Part shown: positions 33,395 through 42,311 of the stretch, in pieces | How the letters are laid out: the number at the start of each line of letters is the position of its first letter | Numbering within the stretch: position 1 is the first letter of the stretch | From: UMGS1519 sp050951095 | GTDB lineage: Bacteria > Actinomycetota > Coriobacteriia > Coriobacteriales > Eggerthellaceae | Direction: 5' to 3' | DNA length: 64,000 bases | Assembly: GCA_050951095.1 (NCBI GenBank) | Contig: JBMNIQ010000007.1 | Location: 153,063-217,062 of the forward strand | Translations under genes and position numbers: made by a program | The notes under the pieces: generated by a model | Told to the model about the DNA's origin: nothing | What the model saw: only the letters and a program-made list of their open reading frames with translations | Database searches by the model: none

Positions 33395-34192
33395 CTACAT
33401 CACGGGCAGTTTTCCGCCGTCCGCTTCGCCTGCCGCCGCATCCTGACCCGCGGAGCTGCCGTCCCCCAGCGCCTTCACGGGAGCCTTCCCCTCGCGCGCC
33501 TCCAAGCTGGCCTGATGGAGCTGCTCGTAGCGCTGCTGGTTCGCCTGCTCCTTCGCCAGGGCGTCCAGGGCGTCCTGGTAGCGGGCGGCGACGAGCGTCT
33601 GCTCCGTGTAGATCTTCGCCGCCGTGGACGTGGCCGCCATGATGTACATGCGGTCCACGTGCGTGAGGTCTTCCGGATGCGCCACCACGGGAGCGAACGC
33701 GCCGTTCACGGCCACCATCTCGATGCCGCCCGGCGTGCCGGCCTCGGACCGGCCCAGGAACTGCGCCTTCAGCGATGCCTCGAACAGGTCGATGAACTTG
33801 TCGTATGCGCCCGATGCCTGGAAGCGATGCTCCACGTCGAACGCGATGAGGCGGTCGATGTCGTCCATGGAGTACAGGCGCTTCAGCAGGCATACGGAGA
33901 TCAGGTACGCCACATGCAGCGGCAGGTAGCGCTTCGCCCGGGGCTGCGGCACCAGGTGGCGCTTCACGTAATTGTTCACCATCGAGGCCGTCAGCGGCTT
34001 TTCGCCGGGAAGGCGGAACAGCTCCAGCTGCTGCCCCACGTAGTCGATGAGCTGGTCCATATACAGCTGCAGATCCGGGAAGTCCTTGAAGCGAGGCAGG
34101 TGCAGCTCGGCAATGGAGCGCGTGTACGCCTCCCAATCCAACGCCGGGAATCCTTCGGCTTTGCCCAGATATTCCTCGTACTTCTTATCCAT
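33395..34192 (-). CDS. DUF1836 domain protein (putative regulator)
   Basis: 265 residues. Residues 30-150 match DUF1836: LQLYMDQLIDYVGQQLELF, then LTASMVNNYVKRHLVPQP and KRYLPLHVAYLISVCLLKRL. MVNNYVK-x-x-L-x-P looks like a MerR-type helix-turn-helix, so the protein may bind DNA. The last 60 residues are Ala/Gly/Glu-rich and low complexity. It is divergent from degV across a shared promoter region, which suggests it could regulate degV or itself. This is inference from position. Confidence 0.78.
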   Translation of the reverse strand: MDKKYEEYLGKAEGFPALDWEAYTRSIAELHLPRFKDFPDLQLYMDQLIDYVGQQLELFRLPGEKPLTASMVNNYVKRHLVPQPRAKRYLPLHVAYLISVCLLKRLYSMDDIDRLIAFDVEHRFQASGAYDKFIDLFEASLKAQFLGRSEAGTPGGIEMVAVNGAFAPVVAHPEDLTHVDRMYIMAATSTAAKIYTEQTLVAARYQDALDALAKEQANQQRYEQLHQASLEAREGKAPVKALGDGSSAGQDAAAGEADGGKLPVM

Positions 34193-34279
34193 AGCACTGC
34201 CCCCTGCCCTCTATCGATGCGCCTTTGCAGACGTAACCATATACTTTCTCATATCATTTGTTGCAATTATTGTAACTTG

Positions 34280-34308
34280 TTGACGAAGTCTTGTCTATTA
34301 CTTATTAT
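34280..34308 (+). promoter_or_regulatory. Promoter of degV
   Basis: TTGACG (34280-34285), 17-bp spacer, TATTAT (34303-34308): near-consensus sigma-A type. It starts transcription about 30 bases before the ATG at 34347. Confidence 0.78.
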
Positions 34309-34346
34309 GGTTTTCAATACCAGATTAGCCGATGAAGGTGATTCAG

Positions 34347-35207
34347 ATGTCGCAAACGGAATCCATCGCATTGCTCACGGACTCCGGCACGAACGTGCCG
34401 CAGAGGCTGATGAAGAAATACGGCATCTACTGCGCCTATCTGCGGGTGAACTACCGGGATGCGCAGTATCGCGAGATCCTGGACATCTCGTCTGCGGAAG
34501 TGCAGGACCGCTTCGACGAGGAGCTGCCCCACACGTCCACGCCGTCGCCGCAGGATGTAGAGGAGATTGTCCAGCAGGCCATCGCGGACGGGCACGACCA
34601 CCTGCTGTGCGTGCTGACATCGTCCGGCCTGACATCCACCTATATGGTGTTCGAAAGCATCCTGGCCACGCACCCGGAAGTCACCGTCGAGCTCGTGGAC
34701 ACGAAGAGCATCGGCGCCGGCGCCGGCATCAACGTGCTGTACGCCGCCGAGCTCATCCAGGACGGCGTGCCCTGGAGCGAGCTGGTGGAACGGATGCAGA
34801 ACGCCGTGGCGCATTCGCACGTCTACTTCCTGGTGGACTCGCTGGAGAACCTGTACCGCGGCGGCCGCATAAACAAGGCCATCTACTCTCTGGGCTCCAT
34901 GCTGAACCTGAAACCCGTCATCACGTGCAGCGAGAACGGCACGTATGGCGTGGCGGAGAAGGCCCGCGGGCGCATGAAGGCGCTGAAGAAGGAGATCGAC
35001 CTGGTGCGACGCGACATCGGCAATTCCGTGCGCTACCGCATCGGGTTCGCCACGAGCGCATCCGACGACCGCGCGAAGATCTTCGAGAAGGTGAAGGCCG
35101 CCTTCCCGTCCGCAGAGCGCCTGGACGATTACGGCGACGTGTCGCCGGCGCTTGCCGTGCACACCGGTAAGGGCCTGGTGGGCATCACCGTGCAGGTGCT
35201 GGGCTAA
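34347..35207 (+). CDS. DegV family fatty-acid-binding protein
   Basis: 286 residues in the DegV fold. ALLTDSGTNVP opens the protein; PHTSTPSPQDVEEI near residue 62 and LTSSGLTSTYMV near 92 line the fatty-acid pocket; HTGKGLVGITVQ closes it. In Firmicutes such proteins (FakB) present fatty acids to FakA kinase; no fakA is in this window. The second ATG (34347) was chosen over 34332 because AAGGTG stands seven bases before it. It is monocistronic with a strong terminator. Confidence 0.88.
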   Translation: MSQTESIALLTDSGTNVPQRLMKKYGIYCAYLRVNYRDAQYREILDISSAEVQDRFDEELPHTSTPSPQDVEEIVQQAIADGHDHLLCVLTSSGLTSTYMVFESILATHPEVTVELVDTKSIGAGAGINVLYAAELIQDGVPWSELVERMQNAVAHSHVYFLVDSLENLYRGGRINKAIYSLGSMLNLKPVITCSENGTYGVAEKARGRMKALKKEIDLVRRDIGNSVRYRIGFATSASDDRAKIFEKVKAAFPSAERLDDYGDVSPALAVHTGKGLVGITVQVLG

Positions 35208-35284
35208 CGCCGGGCCGCCGCGCCGCCGCGCCGCAGCCGCCGTGCGCCGCGCGGGCAGCCGGCTCACGCGCCGTCCAACTACGC

Positions 35285-35323
35285 AAGATGCCGCATCGGG
35301 CATGCCTCCCGATGCGGCATCTT
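35285..35323 (+). terminator. Long perfect hairpin after degV
   Basis: Sixteen perfect pairs (35285-35300 with 35308-35323) and a seven-base loop, between the converging degV and menEC stop codons. There is little T run on either side, but the stem is stable enough to act both ways. Confidence 0.75.
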
Positions 35324-35372
35324 CGCATATCCGCGCCCGTTCCCGGCATGCAGCCCGCTCGCGAATCGCGTC

Positions 35373-38090
35373 CTATTCCCCGGCGTGCCGGACGGCGGGC
35401 AGGCACCCGCGCCGGTACGTGCGCGACTCCAGCAGCACGGGCTCCATCTCCGCGTGGTCGATGGCGCACCCCACGCCGTACGGTGCCCGCGGCGGATTCA
35501 CCTGCAGGCAGCCGCTCTCCAGCACCAGCGGCGGCGTGGTCACGTCGTGCGGGAAGTAGCGGGCCGTGTCGTTGATGTCGCCGGGTATCGTCACACCCGG
35601 GAGCAGCGAGAACGCGGCATGCAGGCGCTTCGAAATGCCTGTGTCGAACATACCGCCCATCCACACGGTGGCGCCGTGCTCGCGCGCCTTCCAATAGAAG
35701 TCGGAGGCGGGCAGGATGCCGCCCCATTTCCCGATCTTCATCACGAACCCGCGCAGGTCCGGATACGTCAACGCGCGCTCCGCATCGGCGGGCGTGACCA
35801 CGGATTCGTCCAGGAATATCGGCGTGCTCAGCGATTTCTGCAGGCGCGCCAGGCGCGCGAACAGGTCCTTCGGCCCCACTTTCGGCACATGGTGCGGGTC
35901 CAGCGGCTCCTCGATGCCGGCGCACCGGTACTCGTCCAGCCGCTGCAGCTCGGGCAGCTGCTCGTCCGTGTAGCTCTGGTTCGCATCCAGCATCAGGATG
36001 GCATCCGGCAGCGCCTCGCGCACCGCCGCCACCCGCTCCACGTCGCTGCCCGGGCGGATCTTCAGCTTGATGCGCAAGTAGCCGCTCTCCGCCGCCTGCT
36101 TCGCCGCCGCCACGGTCTGCGCCACGGACATGATGCCGATGACGGCTCCGCCCGGCACGTACCCGGTCGGAAGCGTAAATTCCCTGCCGCGAACGTCCCA
36201 CCTGGTCCGCGCGCCGATGAGCTCCGCAATCGTGCGCTGTGTAATCTTGCCGTACAGGTCCCACAGCGCCGTCTCCAAGGCGGACACAGCCATCAGATGC
36301 TCCTGCGCTCCCGGCAGCTTCGCCAGCGCGCCGTACACGGCGTCAGGCTGCAGGTACGCCTGCCGCAGGATGCACGGTATGCCCTGATGCTCCAGAAACT
36401 CCAGGTCGTCGTCGATGGTTTCGGGAAGATACCAGTCCGTTGAGAACGCGGCGTCCTCGCCCGTCCCCACGCGGCCGGCGTCGTCCACGACCTCCACCAG
36501 CAGCGATTCACGGCCGCGCAGCACCTCCTTCGCCGTGCGCACGGGTTCTGCGAACGGCTGGCGGATACGGTGCACACACACCTCGCGCACATCCAGCGAA
36601 CGGGCATCCAGCGCCTCCAGCGCCGCGCGGTCCACCTTGCCGATGCCCGTGCGCGGCAGGCCGTTCACCACGAACAGGCGGTCCGGGCGATAGATCTTCG
36701 CCAGCCGCTGCTGCAGGCTGATCTGCACCTCGTCGGACAGCTGCGCAGCCGTTTCCGGAAGCACGTTCGCGTTCGCCATCTCCACGAACGCCACGGGCCG
36801 ACGGCCCCACGTGGCGTCGCGCGCGCCGAACACGTACGCATCCGTGACGCCCGGCACCTTCAGGATGCGCTTGCGGATCTCTTCGGGATACACGTTCTCG
36901 CCGCCGGAGACGAACATGTCCTGCGTGCGCTCGGCCACGATGATGCGGCCGTTATCCATGCGCGCCGTATCGCCGGTGAGGAAATAGCCATCGGCCGTGA
37001 ACAGCGCCCGGGCATGCAGGTACCCGCCGAACACGCCGGGGCCGCGCACGCCCAGCTGGCCGTTACCGTCTTCGTCCGGCTGCACGATGCACGCCCGGTA
37101 ACCGGGCAGCAGCGTCAGCGGCACGCCGTCCTCGCGGTCGATGGGGCAGGCGGCCACCAGGCTGCACGTCTCCGTCATGCCGTAGCTGGAGTACACGCGG
37201 ATGCCGGCCTTGCGCGCCTGCTCCAGCGTGACGGGATTCGGCGCCGCGCCGCCCAACAGCACGCAACGGTAGGCACGCAGCACGGCCAGGCGCGTGAACT
37301 CCTGGTTCGCATCGTGCGTGTTCTCCGTGGCCTCCTGCATCAGGTCGCGCAGCGTCTTGTCAACGACGGAGATATTCGTGGCGCGATAGTCGCCCGCATC
37401 CTCCAGGACGCGCTTCGCGTCGAACCGCCGGTACAGCAGGAACGCCGTGCCGTTCAGCAGGGAGCGCACGGCAATCTGCAGGCCGCCTACGTGGTACAGC
37501 GGCAGCGTGGCCTGCCAGATGGTGGATCGGTCGCAGCCGAATGCCCGGTTATAGGCCTCCGCGGAACCGCACAGGCTCTCCGCCGTCAGCACGGCGGCCT
37601 TCGCCTTGCCCGTGGTGCCGGACGTGAACATGATGATGGGGGAATGGTTGCGCGCCGCCACGCCGCCCAGGCTGTCGGCGCGGTGCAGCAGCTCGTCCGT
37701 GCTTTCGGCGTCATCGGCCGCCTGCACGGCCTCGACGATATCCTCTTCGGCCAGCACGGGGCAGCGGCCGCGCGGATCCTGGTCGCGCACGGACTCCACG
37801 CGCTCGGCCTTCTCGTCGGACGTAAGGCGATGGTTCAGCGTCACCAGTGTGATGCCGCCGTACTGGCAAGCCAGCAGCAGGTACACGAACGCCGGGCTGT
37901 TGTCCAGATCGCAGGCGACGAAGCGACCCTCCTCCAATCCCAGCACGCGCTGCAGATGCCTCAGCAGCGCCACGGCGCGCAAGCGCGCCTGCCGGTATGT
38001 GACGGCCTCCACGGCGCCATCCGTCTCGGTGAACCGGAAGAACACCTTCTCGGGAGTGCGCCGCGCCGTTTTCTCGAACGCCTCGATCAT
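35373..38090 (-). CDS. Fused o-succinylbenzoate-CoA ligase and o-succinylbenzoate synthase (MenE-MenC)
   Basis: 905 residues, two enzymes in one chain. Residues 1-490 are MenE: P-loop MFTSGTTGKAK near 150, YSSYGMTETC near 310, GYFLTGDTARMDNG near 375, and the C-terminal lysine in GIGKVDRAAL near 481. Residues 495-905 are MenC of the enolase superfamily: acid/base lysines in RIKLKIRPG near 675, metal ligands in MLDANQSY (697), GIEEPLD (727) and FLDESV (758), and the second lysine in VMKIGKWGG (785). MenC dehydrates SHCHC to o-succinylbenzoate and MenE then adds CoA, so the fusion joins consecutive steps, in reverse order along the chain. No frameshift or stop separates the halves. It is the last gene of the men operon. 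Confidence 0.92.
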   Translation of the reverse strand: MIEAFEKTARRTPEKVFFRFTETDGAVEAVTYRQARLRAVALLRHLQRVLGLEEGRFVACDLDNSPAFVYLLLACQYGGITLVTLNHRLTSDEKAERVESVRDQDPRGRCPVLAEEDIVEAVQAADDAESTDELLHRADSLGGVAARNHSPIIMFTSGTTGKAKAAVLTAESLCGSAEAYNRAFGCDRSTIWQATLPLYHVGGLQIAVRSLLNGTAFLLYRRFDAKRVLEDAGDYRATNISVVDKTLRDLMQEATENTHDANQEFTRLAVLRAYRCVLLGGAAPNPVTLEQARKAGIRVYSSYGMTETCSLVAACPIDREDGVPLTLLPGYRACIVQPDEDGNGQLGVRGPGVFGGYLHARALFTADGYFLTGDTARMDNGRIIVAERTQDMFVSGGENVYPEEIRKRILKVPGVTDAYVFGARDATWGRRPVAFVEMANANVLPETAAQLSDEVQISLQQRLAKIYRPDRLFVVNGLPRTGIGKVDRAALEALDARSLDVREVCVHRIRQPFAEPVRTAKEVLRGRESLLVEVVDDAGRVGTGEDAAFSTDWYLPETIDDDLEFLEHQGIPCILRQAYLQPDAVYGALAKLPGAQEHLMAVSALETALWDLYGKITQRTIAELIGARTRWDVRGREFTLPTGYVPGGAVIGIMSVAQTVAAAKQAAESGYLRIKLKIRPGSDVERVAAVREALPDAILMLDANQSYTDEQLPELQRLDEYRCAGIEEPLDPHHVPKVGPKDLFARLARLQKSLSTPIFLDESVVTPADAERALTYPDLRGFVMKIGKWGGILPASDFYWKAREHGATVWMGGMFDTGISKRLHAAFSLLPGVTIPGDINDTARYFPHDVTTPPLVLESGCLQVNPPRAPYGVGCAIDHAEMEPVLLESRTYRRGCLPAVRHAGE

Positions 38091-38150
38091 GTTCGGAATT
38101 TCCTCCCCCTGTGGTACTGACCCGCTTCGATGACGACTTCGCTTCCCGCG

Positions 38151-38990
38151 TTAGGGCAGGCGGGGCCACTTGCCGAAATCGGGCGTGCGCTTCTCCTTGA
38201 ACGCGTCGCGGCCCTCCATGGCCTCGTCCGTGGTGTAGTACAGCATGGTGGCGTCGCCGCCCATCTGCTGCAGGCCGGCCAGACCGTCCGTGGCCGCGTT
38301 GAACGACGCCTTCATGAAGCGCAGCGCCGTGGGCGACATCATCAGGATGCGCTTCGCCCAGCGCACGCATTCCGCCTCCAGGTCGTCGAACGGCACGACC
38401 TTGTTCACCAGGCCCATCTGCAGCGCCTCCTGCGCCGTGTACTGCTCGCACAGGTACCAGATCTCGCGCGCCTTCTTCTGGCCCACGATGGCCGCCAGGT
38501 AGCCCGCGCCGTAACCGGCGTCGAAGCTGCCCACCTTCGGGCCCGTCTGCCCGAACTTCGCCGTCTCGGCCGCAATGGAAAGATCGCAGATCAGGTGCAG
38601 GATATGGCCGCCGCCGATAGCGTAGCCGTTCACCATGGCAATGACGGGCTTCGGCACGATGCGAATAAGGTGCTGCAGGTCCAGCACGTTCAGGCGCGGG
38701 ATGTGGTCGGACCCCACGTAGCCGCCCCTGCCGCGGATCTTCTGGTCGCCGCCGGAGCAGAACGCCTCGTCCTCGTGGCGGCCGCCGTGGTTCGCCCCCG
38801 TCAGGATGATGACCCCGATGGACGAATCATCGCGCGCACGGCTGAAGGCGTCGTACATCTCCGCGTTCGTCAAGGGCGTGAACGCATTGCGCCGCTCCGG
38901 GCGGTTGATGGTGATCTTCGCGATGCCATCCATGGTCTCGTAGAAGATCTCCTGGTAATCGCCCTCGTTCTTCCAGGCAAATTCCGACAT
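38151..38990 (-). CDS. menB: 1,4-dihydroxy-2-naphthoyl-CoA synthase MenB
   Basis: 279 residues, crotonase fold. NRPERRNAF opens the domain; EAFCSGGDQKIRG near residue 85 and NGYAIGGGHILHLICDL near 125 form the oxyanion hole; TGPKVGSFDAGYGAGYLA near 155 and the C-terminal MLYYTTDEAMEGRDAF are MenB-specific and distinguish it from ordinary hydratases. It closes the second ring of the naphthoquinone head group. The start MSEFAWKN has AGAGGAAG upstream. It is followed 60 bases later by the menE-menC fusion, which makes its substrate. Confidence 0.95.
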   Translation of the reverse strand: MSEFAWKNEGDYQEIFYETMDGIAKITINRPERRNAFTPLTNAEMYDAFSRARDDSSIGVIILTGANHGGRHEDEAFCSGGDQKIRGRGGYVGSDHIPRLNVLDLQHLIRIVPKPVIAMVNGYAIGGGHILHLICDLSIAAETAKFGQTGPKVGSFDAGYGAGYLAAIVGQKKAREIWYLCEQYTAQEALQMGLVNKVVPFDDLEAECVRWAKRILMMSPTALRFMKASFNAATDGLAGLQQMGGDATMLYYTTDEAMEGRDAFKEKRTPDFGKWPRLP

Positions 38991-39105
38991 GTTCGTCTTC
39001 CTCTCTCGAGCGGCCGCAGTGCAGCCGCATTGCATGCAGTATGCGAACGCCGGCGCCGTATTCCAGCATCCGGCACCGTGCGCCGCCGCGCACGGCCGGC
39101 GGGCG

Positions 39106-40464
39106 TTACCGCCCGCGCATCTCGTTGCGGCGGTAGAACGCCTCCAGCGCCTCCAGGAAGCCTTCCGGCTGCTCCAGGTGCAGGTTGTGGCCGCCCATGA
39201 GCGCCTTCGTGTCCAGCCCCATGCGCTGCAGGTCCTCGGCGTGCGCCAAGTACTTATCGTCCTGGCTTCCGCACACGTACAGCACCGGCGTCCAGCAGTA
39301 CGAAAGGCGCTCGCGGTTCTGCCGCTCCGTGGGCATGGTGTGCTGCCCGCTGTTCTCCACGGTCAGCGCCAGCGCCTCGGCGTCGTTCGCCAGGCGCTCT
39401 TCCCGCACGGCCTGCCAAACATCTGGCGCCAGGCGCTTCTGAGACGCGAACAGCGGCAGCTGCTCCCAATAGTCCACGAACGCCGGCATGCCGTCCGTGC
39501 GGAGCATGCGCGCCCATTCCGCGGCGCGCTGCGCATACGCGGCGCGGTCCTCTTCGCTGAGCGGGCCCAGGCCGGCGCTCTCCAGCACCAGCGTGTACAC
39601 CAGCTCCGGATGCCGCAGCGTCAGCTCCAGCGCAACGCGGCCGCCCATGGAATAGCCCAGCACATGCACGTGCGTCTGCGGGCGCTCGCCTTCGCCGACG
39701 GCCTGCGCATTCTGCGGCAGCATGACCTCTTCGATGAACGCCGCCAGCGCCTCCACCATGGCGGGGATGGTATAGGCCGCGGCATCGTGCGGCTTTTCCG
39801 ACGCGCCATGGCCCACCAGGTCGACGGCGTACACGCAGCGCCCCAGGCACAGGCGCGGCGCCACGCGTTCCCAGGCGGCGCTCGTCTGCATGAAGCCGTG
39901 CAGCGCCAGCAGCGGAATGTCCGCGGGATCGCCCCAGCGGCGCACATGGTACGTCACGCCGTCGTGCGCGAAGTCCATCTCCGCGAACGCGGGCTCCGGG
40001 ATCTCCCGGTCCTCGTCGAAGTCGTCGACGTCGTACGCGATGACGGACGGCGGCTCGCTCTCCGTCTCGTCCCAATCCGCCGGCCAGCCGACGGCGTCGG
40101 ATACGCCATCCCAAGCCGGCAGGTCGCGCGGCGGCTCCCACGAGGCTGCGGCGGAGTCCGCTTCCCGTCCGCTCTCGGCAGCATGGTGCACGCCGCCGCC
40201 GCAGCCGCACGGGCACACGCCCTCCCAGCCCAGGCCCACCTTGTTCGGGTCGAACTCCTCGGCCGGCATGTGCTCGAGCGCATGATGATGCTCGTGCCCG
40301 CCTTCGCCGTGGTCATGGTCATGGCCGCAATCGCAATCGTGCTCGTGGTCGTGGTCGTGGTCGCATCCGCATCCCTGTTCGGGAGCAGCGTCCCGGCCGT
40401 GGTCATGGCCGCAGCCGCATTTCGTCTCGGCCGCCTCCGGGGACGCCGGTGTCGTCTCTTCCAT
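39106..40464 (-). CDS. menH: MenH-type SHCHC synthase with His/Cys-rich N-terminal extension
   Basis: 452 residues; ordinary MenH has about 250-270. Residues 165-452 form an alpha/beta-hydrolase: PLLALHGFMQTSAAWERVAP near 185, nucleophile elbow GYSMGGRVAL near 271, aspartate region SQDDKYL near 402, histidine in GGHNLHLEQPEGF near 425. Residues 1-164 are extra. Positions 16-65 hold 14 His and 6 Cys in HDHDH/CGC strings, then CPCGCGGG at 84-91 and an acidic stretch to 160. This looks like a nickel or zinc store or sensor. The start at 40464 has AAAGGCGAG just upstream. It sits between menD and menB, so the catalytic role in menaquinone synthesis is well supported by context. Confidence 0.85.
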   Translation of the reverse strand: MEETTPASPEAAETKCGCGHDHGRDAAPEQGCGCDHDHDHEHDCDCGHDHDHGEGGHEHHHALEHMPAEEFDPNKVGLGWEGVCPCGCGGGVHHAAESGREADSAAASWEPPRDLPAWDGVSDAVGWPADWDETESEPPSVIAYDVDDFDEDREIPEPAFAEMDFAHDGVTYHVRRWGDPADIPLLALHGFMQTSAAWERVAPRLCLGRCVYAVDLVGHGASEKPHDAAAYTIPAMVEALAAFIEEVMLPQNAQAVGEGERPQTHVHVLGYSMGGRVALELTLRHPELVYTLVLESAGLGPLSEEDRAAYAQRAAEWARMLRTDGMPAFVDYWEQLPLFASQKRLAPDVWQAVREERLANDAEALALTVENSGQHTMPTERQNRERLSYCWTPVLYVCGSQDDKYLAHAEDLQRMGLDTKALMGGHNLHLEQPEGFLEALEAFYRRNEMRGR

Positions 40465-40502
40465 ACTCGCCTTTCTGCATGCCGCCGCACAGCGGCCGTT
40501 CG

Positions 40503-42311
40503 TCATTTCCAATACGGAGCGTACCGCTGTTTCACGCCGCGCAGGGGCAGTTTCACATCTATGAGCGAAATACCCGGCACGCCCTGGGCGGCCGCATATG
40601 CCTCCGCGAACGCCTCCACGCTCTCCACCTGCGTATACGGCACGTCGAAGCCTTGCGCCACCGGGCCGAAATCCACATGCTGCGGCGTCAGGAACAGGCG
40701 CTCGAAATACGGCTCGTCCGATTCCTGCGGCAGCATGTCGAAGATGGCGCCGCCGTTGTTGTCCAGGCACACGACCGTGATGCACGGCCGCAGCGCGCCG
40801 TAGAGCTTCTCGCGCAGCATCATCTCGCCCTGCAGGGCAAGCGAGTTCACGTCGTGCAGCAGCGTCAGGTCGCCCACCAGCACGGTGGCCTGATGGAACT
40901 GCTGCGCCGCGCCGAACGCCGTGGACAGCGTGCCGTCGATGCCGTTCAGGCCGCGGTTCGCCATGACGGTCAGGCATTCCTGCCGACGCGTGTACAGCGT
41001 ATCCACCGCGCGAATGGCCATGCTGTTGCCGCTGAAGAGCAGCGTGCCTGCGGGGGCGTCGTGCAGCAGGCGGGCCACATAGGCGGCCTCCGCGCCGTCG
41101 CCGGCCGTTGCGGCAGCAGCCACGCGCGCCCGCTGCGCCTCATTCGCCGCCTGCCATTCCGCCAGGCACGCGGCATCCGGCAGCGCGTTCTCCTCCCGCA
41201 TCCGCGGCAGCACCGCCATCAGCGCATCCACGAAGCCGCCGGGCGTCGTGCGCACGAACACGTCCGTCGAGCACGTCTCGTCGCGCGTGTCGCGCACGTC
41301 CACTGCAATCTGCAGCGGCCGATTCGCCCGAACGCGCTGGCGCAGCTTCTTCGAGATGGGCCAGCGCCCGAAGCGGATAATCACGTCCGCACGCGGCAGG
41401 TCGTCGCGGCCGCAGATGGCGTCGAAGCCGTCGATGACGGCGTCATCGTCCTCCGTGCGCAGCTGGCTCAGCGGGTCGGCCAGCAGCGGGATGCCGTACG
41501 CATGCGCCCAGGCCAGCAGCTGGCGGCGCCCATGGCTGTCGCTGAAGCTGCGCTCGCCGCAGATGGCGGCAACGCGCTTGCCGGCCAGCAGGCGCGCCAC
41601 GTCCTGCGCACGGGCGGCATCCAGCCCCACGGCGGCGCCGATGCGCGGCGGGATGTCACGGTCGTTCGCGCACGTGCGGCCCACCGTGAACAGGCCGTCC
41701 ACGTCCAGATCCGGCATCAGCGGCTCGTCGAACGGGAAGTTCACATGCACGGGCGCCGCATCCAGCATGCTGCCGCAGCCCGCGCCCAGGCCCGCGTCCG
41801 CGAAGCCCGCCGCAGCGATGACGGCCTCGCGCGCCGCCTGGCGCGCAAATGCGATGCCCTGCGCGTCCGCCGACGGCTCCGGCATCTCGCGGAACAGGCG
41901 CACGTGGTCGCCGAACAGCTTCAGCTGGTCCGTGGTCTGCGGCGCACCCAGGCCCTGCAGGCGCAGCGGCCGGTCGCTGGACAGCACCAGCAGCGGGATG
42001 CGCGACGTCTCCGCCTCCAGCACGGCCGGCAGGTAGTTGCCTATGGCCGTTCCGGACGTGCCGATCAGCGCCACGGGGCGCCCGCCGGCCTTCGCCAGGC
42101 CCAGTGCGAAGAACGCCGCGCCGCGCTCGTCCACGTCCACGAACACGTCCAGCGGACTGGCATCTGCCACCAGCGACAACGGCGTGGAACGCGACCCCGG
42201 GCTGATGACGACCTGCTTCACGCCGTTGCGGCGCAGCTCGTCGAAGAATGCGGAAAGGAACAGCGCCGTGCGCTGTGGCCGGCCCGCGCAGGGCTTCCGT
42301 TCGTCACTCAT
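40503..42311 (-). CDS. menD: 2-succinyl-5-enolpyruvyl-6-hydroxy-3-cyclohexene-1-carboxylate synthase MenD
   Basis: 602 residues, thiamine-diphosphate enzyme. ISPGSRSTPLSLV near residue 37, LIGTSGTAIGNYLPAV near 83, NRGLNGIDGTLSTAFG near 450, and the cofactor motif VGDLTLLHD to NNGGAIFDML (about 475-530) are all MenD signatures. It joins isochorismate with 2-oxoglutarate, releasing CO2 and giving SEPHCHC. Its ATG overlaps the menF stop by eight bases (ATGAGTGA), so the two are coupled. A gap of 38 bases precedes menH. Confidence 0.95.
   Translation of the reverse strand: MSDERKPCAGRPQRTALFLSAFFDELRRNGVKQVVISPGSRSTPLSLVADASPLDVFVDVDERGAAFFALGLAKAGGRPVALIGTSGTAIGNYLPAVLEAETSRIPLLVLSSDRPLRLQGLGAPQTTDQLKLFGDHVRLFREMPEPSADAQGIAFARQAAREAVIAAAGFADAGLGAGCGSMLDAAPVHVNFPFDEPLMPDLDVDGLFTVGRTCANDRDIPPRIGAAVGLDAARAQDVARLLAGKRVAAICGERSFSDSHGRRQLLAWAHAYGIPLLADPLSQLRTEDDDAVIDGFDAICGRDDLPRADVIIRFGRWPISKKLRQRVRANRPLQIAVDVRDTRDETCSTDVFVRTTPGGFVDALMAVLPRMREENALPDAACLAEWQAANEAQRARVAAAATAGDGAEAAYVARLLHDAPAGTLLFSGNSMAIRAVDTLYTRRQECLTVMANRGLNGIDGTLSTAFGAAQQFHQATVLVGDLTLLHDVNSLALQGEMMLREKLYGALRPCITVVCLDNNGGAIFDMLPQESDEPYFERLFLTPQHVDFGPVAQGFDVPYTQVESVEAFAEAYAAAQGVPGISLIDVKLPLRGVKQRYAPYWK

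Noticed and set aside
40280..40420. Repetitive CAT/GTG-rich DNA in menH taken as a microsatellite or CRISPR remnant
   Set aside because: The repeats follow codon frame (His-Asp, Cys-Gly) and lie inside a real gene with a ribosome site; no spacer-repeat periodicity.
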